Assembly: GCA_027559495.1 (NCBI GenBank)
Contig: JAMXSV010000009.1
Span: forward strand, 181,964-245,963
Origin: Aurifilum marmelostoma
Taxonomy: Eukaryota > Ascomycota > Sordariomycetes > Diaporthales > Cryphonectriaceae
DNA: 64,000 nucleotides
Direction: 5' to 3'
Both the position numbers and the translations under genes were made by a program. The notes beneath the pieces were generated by a model, which saw only the letters and a list, made by a program, of their open reading frames with translations, made no database searches and was not told the origin of the DNA. Below, in pieces: positions 10,741 through 22,000 of the stretch (within the stretch, counting starts at the first letter, position 1; every line of letters starts with the position of its first letter).

Positions 10741-12303
10741 TTAAGCTTTGAGGACAACCGTGATGAGGGCCAACATGGAGTCTTCTGGCTGAGATATGGT
10801 CTCAATCTTGAATCTGGGGTCAGCCTCAGTAACAAGCTTAAGCCACTCGTCCACGCTTCTCTCGCGCCCATTCATGTGGGCCACCAAGCCCAGGTCCATG
10901 GCTCTATCAGACAGAGATGTGTCAGTACTCGTAATGTAATTGGGTATGTGCATTCAGAAGAAACTGACCGCATGTCTCGCTCTTTCCAGAGGGGCAGGGA
11001 GCTGCTTCCTGGTGCTTCAGGAAGTAGGCAATCGTGGATTAGCACTCTGGCCCCGGCCTCAAGCTGGGACGTATGAGCTCGAAGGAGCCTCGTGCAGTAC
11101 TTATCAGACCAGTCGTGGAAGATCTGGCGTATATAATATACGTCGGCACGGACAGGCTGATCCTTGAAGATGTCGTGGGACATGAAGCGGACGCGGTCTT
11201 TGAGCCCGTCAGGCACGGCTGCATAGGCGTCGGCCTCGTTCATGTCCATGTCTTGCACCAGCAGCTCAAGGTTGGGGAAGCGCTCGGCCAGTGCAATGGA
11301 AATGCGGCCCCGGAAGCCTCCCACGTCGACCACCTTAGCCTTTCCGAGTCCTTGCCAGTCGTAGCCGTCCAGGAGGTAATGGAGCTCATAGCCGGGAAGC
11401 TCCCACTGCGTCGCCATGCCGCTTGCAAACAGCTCAGCATTCTTGGCGCTCTTGGCAACGTTTTCAAAATAGGTGCCCTCGACGTTATGCGCAAGGTTGA
11501 AAGCCTATGTTCAATTCAGCATCAAACCAGTGAATTCAGGTCCCTGTTTCATTCGGAATTACCGTTTGATCCTGTTCCTGGACGTCAGGCCATTTCTCTA
11601 CTGCGTCCACAAGCTAGAGACGGGAGGTTCGTGTCAGCAGACCAAGGCACTAATTAATACTAAACGGTGTACTAAGTCTTGCCTTGAATATCGTATACCA
11701 TCCCATGTCCGCTCCCGTTCGTAAGAAGGTGAGGAGGACCTTGGACCTCATCGCCTTAGAGACCTTGGTATGCGCGACATAGCCAGGCTCCGGTTCCTGA
11801 AAGATGCGCCTACACATGGCAGCACGCAGCAGCCGCTTCACTATGGACTCATGAAAGCCGGTCTTTTTGGCGATGTCACTGAACGACACACGACCTCCGA
11901 GTGGAACAAAGTCTGGAATGTCATAGCGGGAAATAAATCCAAAAAAGGCGACACATTCATTCTGCATAAATATTAGTACACCCAACACTGAGCAAGTTCG
12001 CGTATCTGGGATGGACCAATGAGTGAATTGATGACTGCCGCTCACCATGATAGTCTTCAACACCAGGGCGGTCGGCTCCAGTAGAATGTCATGCAGCTCG
12101 ACTGCTGCATCAAGCACTGCGTTCTGGGCTTTTTGGGCCTCAGATGGTAAAGGGTCAGGAGAACCATCTTCATCGAAAGACGGCGCCGGCAGGCCTTTGG
12201 CATCCAGCACGCTCTGCAGCTCTGCAACAGATTTTTGAATAGTTTCCGCCAGTACCACTATGCGGGAAGCATTTTGGCGTCCGTTTATGCTGTTATTGGC
12301 CAT
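10741..12303 (-). CDS. SAM-dependent O-methyltransferase (class II, COMT-like)
   Basis: Transfers a methyl group from S-adenosylmethionine to a hydroxyl; probably cytosolic. Five exons (12303-12046, 11961-11683, 11613-11563, 11504-10969, 10903-10741) join in frame to 428 aa. Seen: an N-terminal winged-helix dimerisation segment (GRVSFSDIAKKTGF), the SAM-binding loop VVDVGGFRG at 254-262, the acidic residues of LLVQDMD that contact SAM, and the motif IFHDWSD with the presumed catalytic base His326. The intron at 11682-11614 starts with GC rather than GT (AAG|GCAAG), a known minor donor class; reading it this way is needed to keep the frame. In fusicoccane pathways a dedicated 16-O-methyltransferase acts on the oxidised C16; this gene is the candidate for that step, by context only. 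Confidence 0.9.
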
Positions 12304-13194
12304 CTTATCAGGTAGATCAATGACTGGTCATGAGTTCCTCGAGTTGTCTCCTGTGTGAAGTCGACGTGAATCACATATCGCACTAGAGAGCTACTGACGG
12401 AGCAAGCTGCTTCTATATACCTAATTAGGACTGAAAAGACAAGGTATTTCACTCCAGAACTGCCCAAAAGCTCACCTAGACACATGGACTTATCTTGAGA
12501 ATTCACAAAAAGTCGCTTGGGTCGGGGCAGGTGTACACGAGTGAAGTAGGCCCCAGCTAGACCCCAGGAAGACAACATCAAAAGCCGACACAGACACAAT
12601 GCAATGTGATCCTTCTCAAGCACCCTGCATGGGAGCAACTTTAATAAATGACCGAAACTTTATCGCTAGCCAAGACCTCCATCCGGGTTTGATTCTGCGT
12701 GGTACTATGTCAAGCTCTCCTCATCATGCTTATTATGTCCATATACATATATTCTTTTATCGCATATTTGAGTGGCCCCCCAGACGCAGGGTATATTGTT
12801 CCCACAACACTTGGCGCTGGTCACGCCGGCCTGCGATCGGGTAAATATTTTTCAGCTGGACTCCGTAGACGGAGGCGCCGCTCCGGAGCTGGTCAAATAC
12901 TTTCTGCTTAGAGCACAGTGCAGTCACGCCATTATTTGAGCTGATGAGGACGTATCGAGAACCATAGACCGAGTCTCTTAATGCCATGGGGGCTGGGTCG
13001 GACTTTTACGATCCCCAGCTCATGGGCATAACAAGATATGTTGTTCCGTAAGCAAATGGTAGAGACTGGCCGGACAGGAGCTTGACACGGCTGTCAAGAT
13101 ATGAATTTTAGAGATCTCGAACTGAAACAAAAGCCCTAGAGCTCAAGTAGACTACATAGCCAGGCAGCCGCTCAAACAACACAGGATAGAGTTG
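12304..13194. promoter_or_regulatory. Intergenic region upstream of the O-methyltransferase
   Basis: About 890 bp between the P450 stop (13,195) and the methyltransferase start; both genes run leftward, so this should hold the methyltransferase promoter. A minus-strand frame at 12,757-12,987 has no recognisable domain and I do not call it a gene. Confidence 0.4.
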
Positions 13195-15064
13195 TCAATA
13201 ATCGAGGCTGTCAAAACTATCCAAATTCAGCGCACTATGTCCTGTCCGTCGACGGATAAGGAGTTTGGTAGTGAATTCATAAGCGTGCTGATCGAGCTCT
13301 CCCTCGGGTAGCCTGAACTCGTACTTAAACAAAATATGGGTAAGAAGCATCTTGGCCACGGCAGCCGCAAAGAAACGGCCAGGACATGAATGCTTTCCAT
13401 ATCCCCAAGCCATGTGCTCCGGGCTGACCGCAGTGAACTGCCTCGGCTTGCCGAAACTCGAGCTTTCTATCTTTCTCAAGTGTCTGTCAGGGTCGAACTT
13501 TTCTGGCTCTGGGTAGATGGCCGGGTCAAACATCCAGTGCCCCGAGACAACAAACAAAGATCCAGCCGGTATGATATTTCCATCACTCAGTGAGATATCC
13601 CTTTGGGCCCTGCTCTTGAGGAACACTGCCCACTAGTTAATGAGCTTGTTCTTGAGGGTACTGGCTCTTCGTCTGCGCTTTGGACTTACCTGCGCCAATT
13701 GGCTTCATTCGTTGACACTCCCGCATACACCGGTCCATCAAATCGAGTTTTGCAAAGCTCGACTTAGTCCAGGTGTGATCACCCAGAACACGGGACGCTT
13801 CGTCTCTAAGCTTTTCTATGAGAGCGGGGTTCCTCGCCAGATCGCAGAGCAGCTGGCACATGAAATCTGTAGTGGTGTGAAAGCTAGCAACGGAAAATGA
13901 GACCATAGCCACACCAGGGTTGTACTTTTCGCCCTCGGCTTTCTCATCGAGCCATGCAACCCACTCGTCAGCCGACGGAGACTCGTTCCCAGATCGGACC
14001 GCTTCAATATGGCGTCGGGAAATCTCAGCCCTGCGCTCTCTGACGAATGGGAAGAGGTGCTTGTTCACGTCTTCAAGGGCGCACTGCAGCTTCCGCGATG
14101 CGGGATGGAAACGCGCAACGAGGGGTCGGAGCACTCGTGGCCACCACATCAAACTGCGGCCCTCAGTGAAAGCGAGACTTGAGTAGGCGAACAAGCTCTG
14201 GACATATGCGTCGTTTCGACAGAGCTTCTTGTCGGTGAAGAACCTCTGCGTGGTCTGTGCCACTATCGCAGCCAAGCTTTCACACAAAGATACAGCATGC
14301 CAGTCTTTCAAAATCCTCGGTCAGAGATTGCGCGTGTGCATGGAGTTCACATTAGTGTTTGTTATGGTGTGCGTACATACCTGTATCATTCGTCCAGCGC
14401 GACTCTAAAACGTTCGAGAGCTCTTCGGACATGTCACCCTTGCGGCTAGCGATGAAGCCGGTCAGGCGATGAAGAATGATGTCTGCATTGCGCTGCCTCC
14501 ATTTATTAGAGGCGAAGACAAAAGGCTCATATCCAGGCGCGTTGATTGGCAATTCCTGATTTTTTTCACAAGTCAGCACACCGGATCCTGGAATTCTTTT
14601 GTCCTCAAGTAGTTGAGTCCGACTGGAGTGTGGACACCGGAGCGCCGCTAACGACATACACGCTCTGTATATGCTGCAGCACTATAGCCATGACCGGACC
14701 GAAAGGCTTCGATATATTTCGGTGACACGACAAGCACCTCTCCAATCGTGGTATTGATCCTCCAAATATCTTTGCCCTTGAAGTCTTCATGTTAGCAGGC
14801 CCACGGTCCCGGCTTTCAAATTTCTTGACGACCTCAGGGACTCACCTGAAACTTGGCGAAACCTCTAGTAATCAGGTCTCGGGAGCCATGCAATTCCTCG
14901 ATAGGCGTCACCTTCTTATCCTTATACAAAGGATAAGCTGAACATTTCCAGCGTCTTACCAAGTAGCTATAGCCTCTAGGCACGATTAAGGCTGTGAGGA
15001 TAATAATTCCTGCGCTCAAAAGAAGCGCGTGCGTTGACATGCTATAGACAGCGAATTCAGGCAT
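13195..15064 (-). CDS. Cytochrome P450 monooxygenase C (paralogue of P450 B)
   Basis: A microsomal P450. Five exons (15064-14846, 14776-14660, 14555-14381, 14304-13690, 13625-13195) join in frame to 518 aa. Seen: an N-terminal anchor at about residues 11-27, the stretch ASFHTTTDF in the I-helix, RECQRMKP containing the ExxR motif, and the haem loop WGYGKHSCPGR with Cys456. The loop begins with Trp instead of the usual Phe, a substitution I know from CYP68-type fungal enzymes, so it need not mean loss of function. The acceptor for exon 2 must be the AG before GGCAAAG; the nearer AG eight bases upstream would break the frame. Shared exon sizes with the P450 at 8280-10194 point to an old duplication. 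It is transcribed divergently from the prenyltransferase at 16,329, across about 1.26 kb. Confidence 0.92.
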
Positions 15065-16328
15065 CTTTAAGATGTTAAGGACACGCACGGTATGTCTTAG
15101 GATGCCGAACACACAGCTGATTAACAGAAACCTATCTGAAGCAGACGGCACGAGCACCACTAGAAAATACAAACACAAAGCTATAGGAAGGGGATGAAAT
15201 TTTTCTCAGAAAGCATTATTCGAAATAAGATATTTACTATTAATCTCTTTTTTATCCTCACTCGAATCCCCACTAACACGGATATGTATACTTTGCTCCA
15301 TCTTTTCTGGATATAAAGAATAGCTAAGCATAATTCTACTAAACAATTTCTCCGCACGTTCGGCTGTAAGCATTTCAGCTCATAATATCACTGTACACAG
15401 CACAAGTGGGATTTTGGGGAGGATATCTCGTCACTGAAGCTTGAATTTATTGCGCCAAGTATACATGGCCAGAGATTGAGTTCATCCTGCAAGGCATACT
15501 ATGACTAGACAGGCAGCTTATTAGGCAAAGTTTGCAGGTGGTTCGGGTCCGAGGGATGTAAGTACGACCCTCAGCCCCAGAATTAAAAATGCACGTGGCA
15601 CAGCTTCCGAAAATGACTTGTAACTGTACTGCCCTCGTCTGTTTCCCACCGCTCTTTGGCGCTTAATGTAACTGACTAGCATTTGAGACGCAATAAGACT
15701 TGGCATATACGATCGTCAATATTAACGTACACGCTCAGGTACATTCGGCGGAGCCTCGATGACTCCATGAGTAATTCGTCGCCTTGGCAGCATTCGCACG
15801 CCGATAATTGTCGGTTACTAGTTGCCGCTTGCGTCAACAGAAGCCGAAACGATGGGCCCGAATCTTCTCCCACCCTTATCATTGCAAAATATCGAGTAGG
15901 TCGCAGGTAGGTCACTTGTTGGGACAGGTCGCGTGCTCGTACGAGGTTTGGCGGTCGGTTTGAAGCTAAAGTTGTAGAAACATGGGTTCATATCGATACG
16001 TGTGCATCTCTATTAAAAGTCCCGATTATTAAAAGGTAACTCCTTTAGAATTTTAGAGAGCATTCATTAAGATTTGATTCATATAGCTCCTCGGCTCTTC
16101 ATCAACCTCCCAGCCCAGACATTAGAAAGATAAAGATAAGGGGCTTTATTCTAAGCTCGAGAGCAGATATAAGAAAGGAAATTTGTTTGAATGTAAGCTA
16201 CTAGCCTCTTTATACCTTGGTCCTACACGCCAGCTATCGGCAACTGCCCCACGTATCCCAATGTTGGACGGTTTGAAAATTGCGGGAAAAGTACTAATTT
16301 GTCTCACGCGTTGACCACGGATTCCAGG
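15065..16328. promoter_or_regulatory. Divergent intergenic region between P450 C and DMATS gene
   Basis: About 1.26 kb that must contain both divergent promoters. It is mixed: parts near 15,200-15,350 and 16,010-16,200 are AT-rich. Reading frames here (for example 15,521-15,706) are short and unrecognised. I see no gene and no clear operator. Confidence 0.45.
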
Positions 16329-17666
16329 ATGAGTGTTGTTAACGATGCTTCTCTGAAGGCGCCTTCGGGACTGGGCATTCCCTCAAGACAGTCCGGTCTT
16401 CCAGCTGCACTTCAATCAAACAGTGATGCCGACTTTTGGTGGACGCTATGCAGGCCTGAGATGGCTGGCTTGTTGGACCAAGCTGGAGGCTACACCGAGC
16501 TACAGAAAGAATCGCACTTGAGATTTGTTCGAGAACACTGCGCTCCATGGATGGGTGCCGTTCCAACTGGACACATGGCCAATGAGGCAGTGGCACCAGT
16601 GGAGATGAGCGTAAACTACGTTAGCAATCGGCGGGAAGGCGTGCTACGGTTTCAAATGGAACCTTTTACTGCTGTGTTCGGGCCACATACCGAGACCGAT
16701 GATCCATCCGGGAAGAAAGCAGTCAGTTCGATGCTGATGTCCTTCCAGCGCGTGCTGGCGAACATCGATCTAACATGGACGTGGCAACTCGCGGACAAAT
16801 TCATGGTGACAGAGCCTGACGAGGTAGCACGACTTCGAGAAGCCGAAAAAACTTCACTCCCGCCGCCGCTCGACCTTTACCAGCGTACGCCTCAGTTCAA
16901 CTTTGCTTTCGACCTCAGCCCCGATAGCAAGTCAATGAAGACTTACTTCCTTCCCCTCGCAAAGTCACTGGCAACCGGAAAGTCTGCCTTGGGCCTTTGC
17001 CTAGACGCTATTCGATCATTGAAACCCCACGGCGAGGGGCTCTCACCCGTCGCGGACATTCTGCACACGTTCTTGACGACATCTTGCCCAGGCCGCATGT
17101 CATGCGACTATCTGGGAATCGACTCGGCAGGCCCTGAGGAATCCCGCGTCAAGCTTTATGTGTCGTCGCAAGAACACAACAGCTTTGACTTTATCCAAAC
17201 AGTCTTCACCCTCGGAGGAGCGGCCAGGGACAAGACAACGCTGCGCAGCCTGGAATTCTTGCGCTCTATCTGGCACCTTTTGGTCAATCTGAATGAAGGA
17301 GAGCTCCCAGATTCTTCTAATCGGACTCCTAAACGGCTGCCATCTTTCTTGGGCTGTCTGTATTTCAGTTTCGAATGGAGAACTGGCGACCAGTTGCCTC
17401 TGGTCAAACTCTACGTACCGCAGTGGCAATACGCTCAGAGTGACCGCAAGATAGCGGACAACATATCCGCTGCTCTGAGGAAGATGGGTCGAGACAAGGC
17501 GGCCGATAAGTATTTGGTGGATCTTCGCAAGACTTTTCCTAAAGCGGACCTGGATGCAAATGTACTTGTCCATAATCAAGTGTCGTATGCGTACAACACT
17601 GCCAATAGTGCGTATCTGACGGTTTACTATAGTATGAACAGTAAAACTGTTGCTAGAGATTTGTAA
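16329..17666 (+). CDS. DMATS-type aromatic/sugar prenyltransferase
   Basis: A soluble ABBA-fold prenyltransferase that would transfer a dimethylallyl group from DMAPP. Single exon, 445 aa, the usual length. Seen: the conserved acidic residue in APVEMSVNY (Glu92), the diphosphate-binding basic and tyrosine positions in LRFQMEP, MKTYFLP (Lys204), SRVKLYV (Arg273, Lys275), PLVKLYVP and the C-terminal YLTVYYS. No (N/D)DxxD motif, as expected for the family. Most relatives prenylate indoles, but in the fusicoccin pathway a DMATS-like enzyme prenylates the glucose of the diterpene glucoside; with a glycosyltransferase and a fusicoccadiene synthase nearby, that role is the best inference. Start MSVVND at 16,329 is preferred; an in-frame ATG at 16,299 adds 10 residues. 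The stop codon lies only 8 bp before the LTR of a retrotransposon, so the native terminator has been displaced. Confidence 0.9.
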   Translation: MSVVNDASLKAPSGLGIPSRQSGLPAALQSNSDADFWWTLCRPEMAGLLDQAGGYTELQKESHLRFVREHCAPWMGAVPTGHMANEAVAPVEMSVNYVSNRREGVLRFQMEPFTAVFGPHTETDDPSGKKAVSSMLMSFQRVLANIDLTWTWQLADKFMVTEPDEVARLREAEKTSLPPPLDLYQRTPQFNFAFDLSPDSKSMKTYFLPLAKSLATGKSALGLCLDAIRSLKPHGEGLSPVADILHTFLTTSCPGRMSCDYLGIDSAGPEESRVKLYVSSQEHNSFDFIQTVFTLGGAARDKTTLRSLEFLRSIWHLLVNLNEGELPDSSNRTPKRLPSFLGCLYFSFEWRTGDQLPLVKLYVPQWQYAQSDRKIADNISAALRKMGRDKAADKYLVDLRKTFPKADLDANVLVHNQVSYAYNTANSAYLTVYYSMNSKTVARDL

Positions 17667-17674
17667 TAGAAATG

Positions 17675-17849
17675 TGTCACGAGTTGGCTGCTCTGATTGG
17701 CCCAGTGGGCCTGGTCAGATCCACTTTCTATATGCTTATGGTATATAAACGAATATATATCCTGCTCATTTCCTCTCCCTTTTCTTTTATAGAAAATAGA
17801 TCAAATACATATAAATTTAGCCTTACTAATATTCGCCCTACTTATCTTA
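17675..17849 (+). repeat. Left (5') LTR of copia element C
   Basis: 175 bp, starting TGTCAC and ending in a RIP-mutated CTTA. Its left end retains normal composition while its right end is mutated. The right LTR shows the opposite pattern, and the two align without gaps over their length. Confidence 0.92.
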
Positions 17850-19099
17850 GTTATAAGCCTAGCTCTAAACTATTAACCCCTAAGCGAAATAAAGCAAAGC
17901 ATCTTCTCTTTTCTACCTTCGATCTTTATATCTATCTATTTATTCTACTTAAGATAAGCTCTTCCTTAATAGAAAGCTTAATCTCTAAGAGGACTATACT
18001 TCTCTAAAATAGAAAGAACTTTCTAATCTAATATTTGCAGCTTAAATTTTATTATATAATGCGCAATATTTAAGCATAAATAAACCTAAATGCGCCTAAT
18101 AGCAAAAACCTGCTTATCTTGCCTACTTTTTCTATATATAATTTATTTCTTAAATAGAAATAAGCAATTACTTAAGCTAAATATATTATTGCTATTACTG
18201 CTTAGAAGGTAGCTAATCTTAATTAATAAGGAGATAAATCTATTCTTTAGCTTATAAATAAGAAGAATATAAAGGAAAAATATAATAAAAAGCTAAGCAA
18301 ATATGCTAAAGAAAGCATATAAAATATAGCTAAAGTAGCTTATTACTAAGCTATATAAAACTAGATCTCTATAATTATAAATAAATAGCTTCTTTTAGCT
18401 ATTTAAATTTAGCTTCTTACTTAGAATATAGTATGTCTATAAGGCTTAATCTATATACTTAAGAGCTTTCTAAGCTCCTTTAAAGGCAGTATAATAATTA
18501 TTATAGCTAAGGAATATTGCTAAGTGCTTACTTTAGCAAGAGAGAAGAAGCAAAGTCCTTTTACTTAGTATACTACTTAGCAAAAAGCCTATCTTTAAGC
18601 ATATAACTATAATATTCTAGATATTTAAAGACTGCTAGCTATAAGGGATTTTCTAAGGGCTATAGAAGCAAAGATAGCGCTAAACTAAGTAGCTAAGGCT
18701 CTTTCTAAGCATATCTATAACTAAAAGCTTAAAAGAATAACTCTTACTATTAAAGACCTTAGTGCTTAATTTCTTAAAGTATTAAGCAAGCTTGCTAACT
18801 AAACTAGCAAGAAACTAGCAGTATTTATTATATTTAAAATAGCATAATAGCAATCCTTAAATAGTATATCTCTAAAGTGCCTATACTTAAGGACTTATAA
18901 GTAAGCTTTTAAGCATTGCTTTAAGCTAGAATATATTATAAGGAATGCTCTTCTAGATAAAAGCTAAGCAAGAGACTTTTATTTTTAAGCCCTGATACTA
19001 GAATTCTATAAAGCTATATATAGAAGACTAAAAGGAAAAAAGTATATCTAGCTTTAAAGAATGCTCTTTAAAAAGAGCTAGTACTAATAAAAAAATAGA

Positions 19100-22000
19100 A
19101 AAGAAGCCTTTATATAAGCTAAGAATAGAACTTAGCAATTCCTAAAGTCCCTTAACGCCTTTTTCTATCTAATTTTAAGCTTAAAAGCCCTAAAAATCTA
19201 TATAATTACTTAAAGTACTTTTTATTAGCTATTTTAAAGTACCTTAGTAAATAACTATAAAGCAGTATATCTAATTAACTCTATTTTACTGCTTAAACTA
19301 GGTATATATAAGAAGTTAGAGCAACTTACGTAGATAAAAGCAAATATTATATCCTTCTCTATCCTAAAGAGAGATACTTATATATTTGGAAATATACTAA
19401 ATAAAGTATAAGAAGAAAAAATAGAAGATTTTATGCTTAAAGATATAATAGTAATTAAGAGTTTCTATATAAATATTATCTTAGAAGCGCATCTAAACTG
19501 CGCTAGAATATAGTTTTTAAGCTTAAATAACTCTTTAAGATATAGAAATTTAAGCAATAATATTATTCTAGCAAGCTTTAAGCATTATTATAATTTAATT
19601 TTCCTTAAATATAAGCATCTTTTTATCTATTTAAGTATTTAAATTAATAGTATAGGCATTATAATATTACTAGTAAGTATGCCTTAAATTCTAAGATTTA
19701 GATTTACTTAATAATCTTAAGCAATAAGAGAAGACTTAAAGCATCTATAGCACCTATAGTTAGGATATCTAGAATTAGAAGCTCTAAGGGCATTAGTTTA
19801 CTATATAAAACAGATACAAATTAGTAGTATAAAGCATATTTGCTATAAGTATTATGCTATTACCTATATATATTAAGTTATATCTAGAAGAGCTTTTAAG
19901 AACTTCTTAAGGCAGTTATTCTAGCGCATTTTATAGAACCTATTTGCTTTTCTAATAGGTTATATAGATATAAATAGAATTCTCCTTATTAAAGATAAAT
20001 TTAGTAGTAAGCTATTTATTTACCTTTTGCAATTAAAAAAAGGCAAAATAGTATTATAGGCATTAATAGACTTTAAGCATTAAGTATAAAGAAAGTATAG
20101 TCTATTTATCTGCAAGATTTATTAAAATAATAATATAAGTATAATCTTAAGCAGAGAAAGTATAGCCTATTAGGTTTAATATAAGAAATAAGAGATTAAA
20201 TTAAAGCTTATGCTTATATATACTTATAAGCTAAATAATAGCGCTAAGCGCAGAGAGTAGGAAATTATTACTAAATTTATTAAGATAAGAATAGCTATAG
20301 AGCTTCTAAAGCGCTTCTAGCTATATATAGTAAAAGCTGCTATATTTCTTTATAATATCTCTTTCTAAAAAAGCATAAGAATAGAATTGCTAAATAAATT
20401 ACTAAAGCATTAGTTCGCTTAGTACTTTTATTAATATGCTCTCTTACTTATTCGAAATCTTATAGAAGACCTTCAACTAAGCTAAGCAAGCATCTATGCC
20501 TATAGATGCTATATATATCCCTTATAAAAGGAGCGCAAAGCAGGCTAAAATAAATAGCAATATTAGATTAAAGTATATAGATATATTAGCTATTTAATAG
20601 AATATATTACTATAAATACCTATTCAATATAAATGCTAATACTTAACTAGGTTATTATAATGCATAATATTGCATTTAATAAGCAAGCTTTCTACTTAGA
20701 GAACTCTAATAATAGCATTTTAGCATCTAAAGTAAGCAAGATTATTAGCAAACTTTATAAGAATAAAATTAAAGATCTAGCAGCAATATAGAACTTGCTT
20801 AAAAAGCTGCAATAAACTATATATACTTTACTAGCTTTAAATTTAGAGCTTAGAAATATTAATTAGAGCTTAGAGGTAAGGCAGAAGAGCTAAATTAGTA
20901 ATCTCTTAAGTCTTAAGAGCATAAGAGAACTTTTATTAAGATTAGAAGTCTTTTTAAATAAAAATAAAAAAATTTCTTAAAATAATATTAGAAGCAATAA
21001 AAGTCTTAGATATAAGTATAAAATAATCTCTTTGCTCTTAAATAAAGATAAAATAAGAAATATAATAATAGTATATATAAATATGCTACTACTAATAGAG
21101 CAGAATCTTTCTAAATTTTATATATAAAGAGCATAAAGAGAGCAAAGTTTTGCTTAAATAATAAGAAAGAGCTATTGCTTATGCAATAAAATAGCAGATA
21201 TACTAGCTATATTTCCTATATTATTAAAAAAATAGAGCAATTAAAGATCTTTATACTTCTATTACTTCTGCCTAATTAATAAAAAGCATTAAAAAAAGAA
21301 AATTTCTTATATTCTATGCTTTATATAGTCTTTAATAGAGCTATAATAAAGAGCTAGGATTATAAGAGAAAGATAATTTCTTAAGAGAGAATCTATATTA
21401 TAGATATAGCATACCTACTACTATAGATTTAAAGAAAGCTAGAATACTATCCTATAGCTAATCTCTTTAGAAAAGCAGCTTATAAAGAACTTTAAACCCT
21501 CTATAAAAAAGGAATATAGCAAAAGATAAACTGCTTTTTAGTAAATAGTCCCTTACTTCCTTTAAAGTAAGTATTTATATATAAGCTAAATTAGAATAAG
21601 TTTATTAAGTATGCAAAAGCAAGAATATATATAAGAAAAGATCTTTAACTAAAAAATATGCTTTAAAATATATATGCTGCTACCCTTATAGCGCGCTTAT
21701 TAAGAATTGCTATAGCTTTAGCTATATAAAGAGACCTTAAAATTAACTAGTTTAATATTATTAATGCATTTTTAAATGCCTCTTTATAGGGAACACCTAT
21801 ATACTGCAAACTTCTAAATAGTTATTAGAAATCTAAAAAGTATATAAAGCTATATAATGCATTATATAGCTTAAAGAATGCTCTTTTGCTATAATATAAG
21901 AAGTTCTTAAGCACTTTAACTAAGCTTAAACTTATAAAATGCAAAGAAAGGCACTGCCTCTTCTAAAATAAATAGCAAATAGTTATAATAATATTCTATA

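Noticed and set aside
11073..11657. Plus-strand 194-codon frame
   Set aside because: Antisense shadow of the O-methyltransferase across two introns.
12757..12987. Minus-strand 76-codon frame between methyltransferase and P450
   Set aside because: Looks mildly protein-like but has no start context, no splice partners and no family I recognise.
14605..14790. Possible frameshift in P450 C at exon 2
   Set aside because: It arises only if the AG at 14,784 is used as acceptor; using the AG before GGCAAAG (exon start 14,776) restores a family-like continuous frame.
17672..18007. 111-codon plus-strand frame after the prenyltransferase
   Set aside because: It lies entirely in the copia LTR and its RIP-mutated internal sequence and has no domain.
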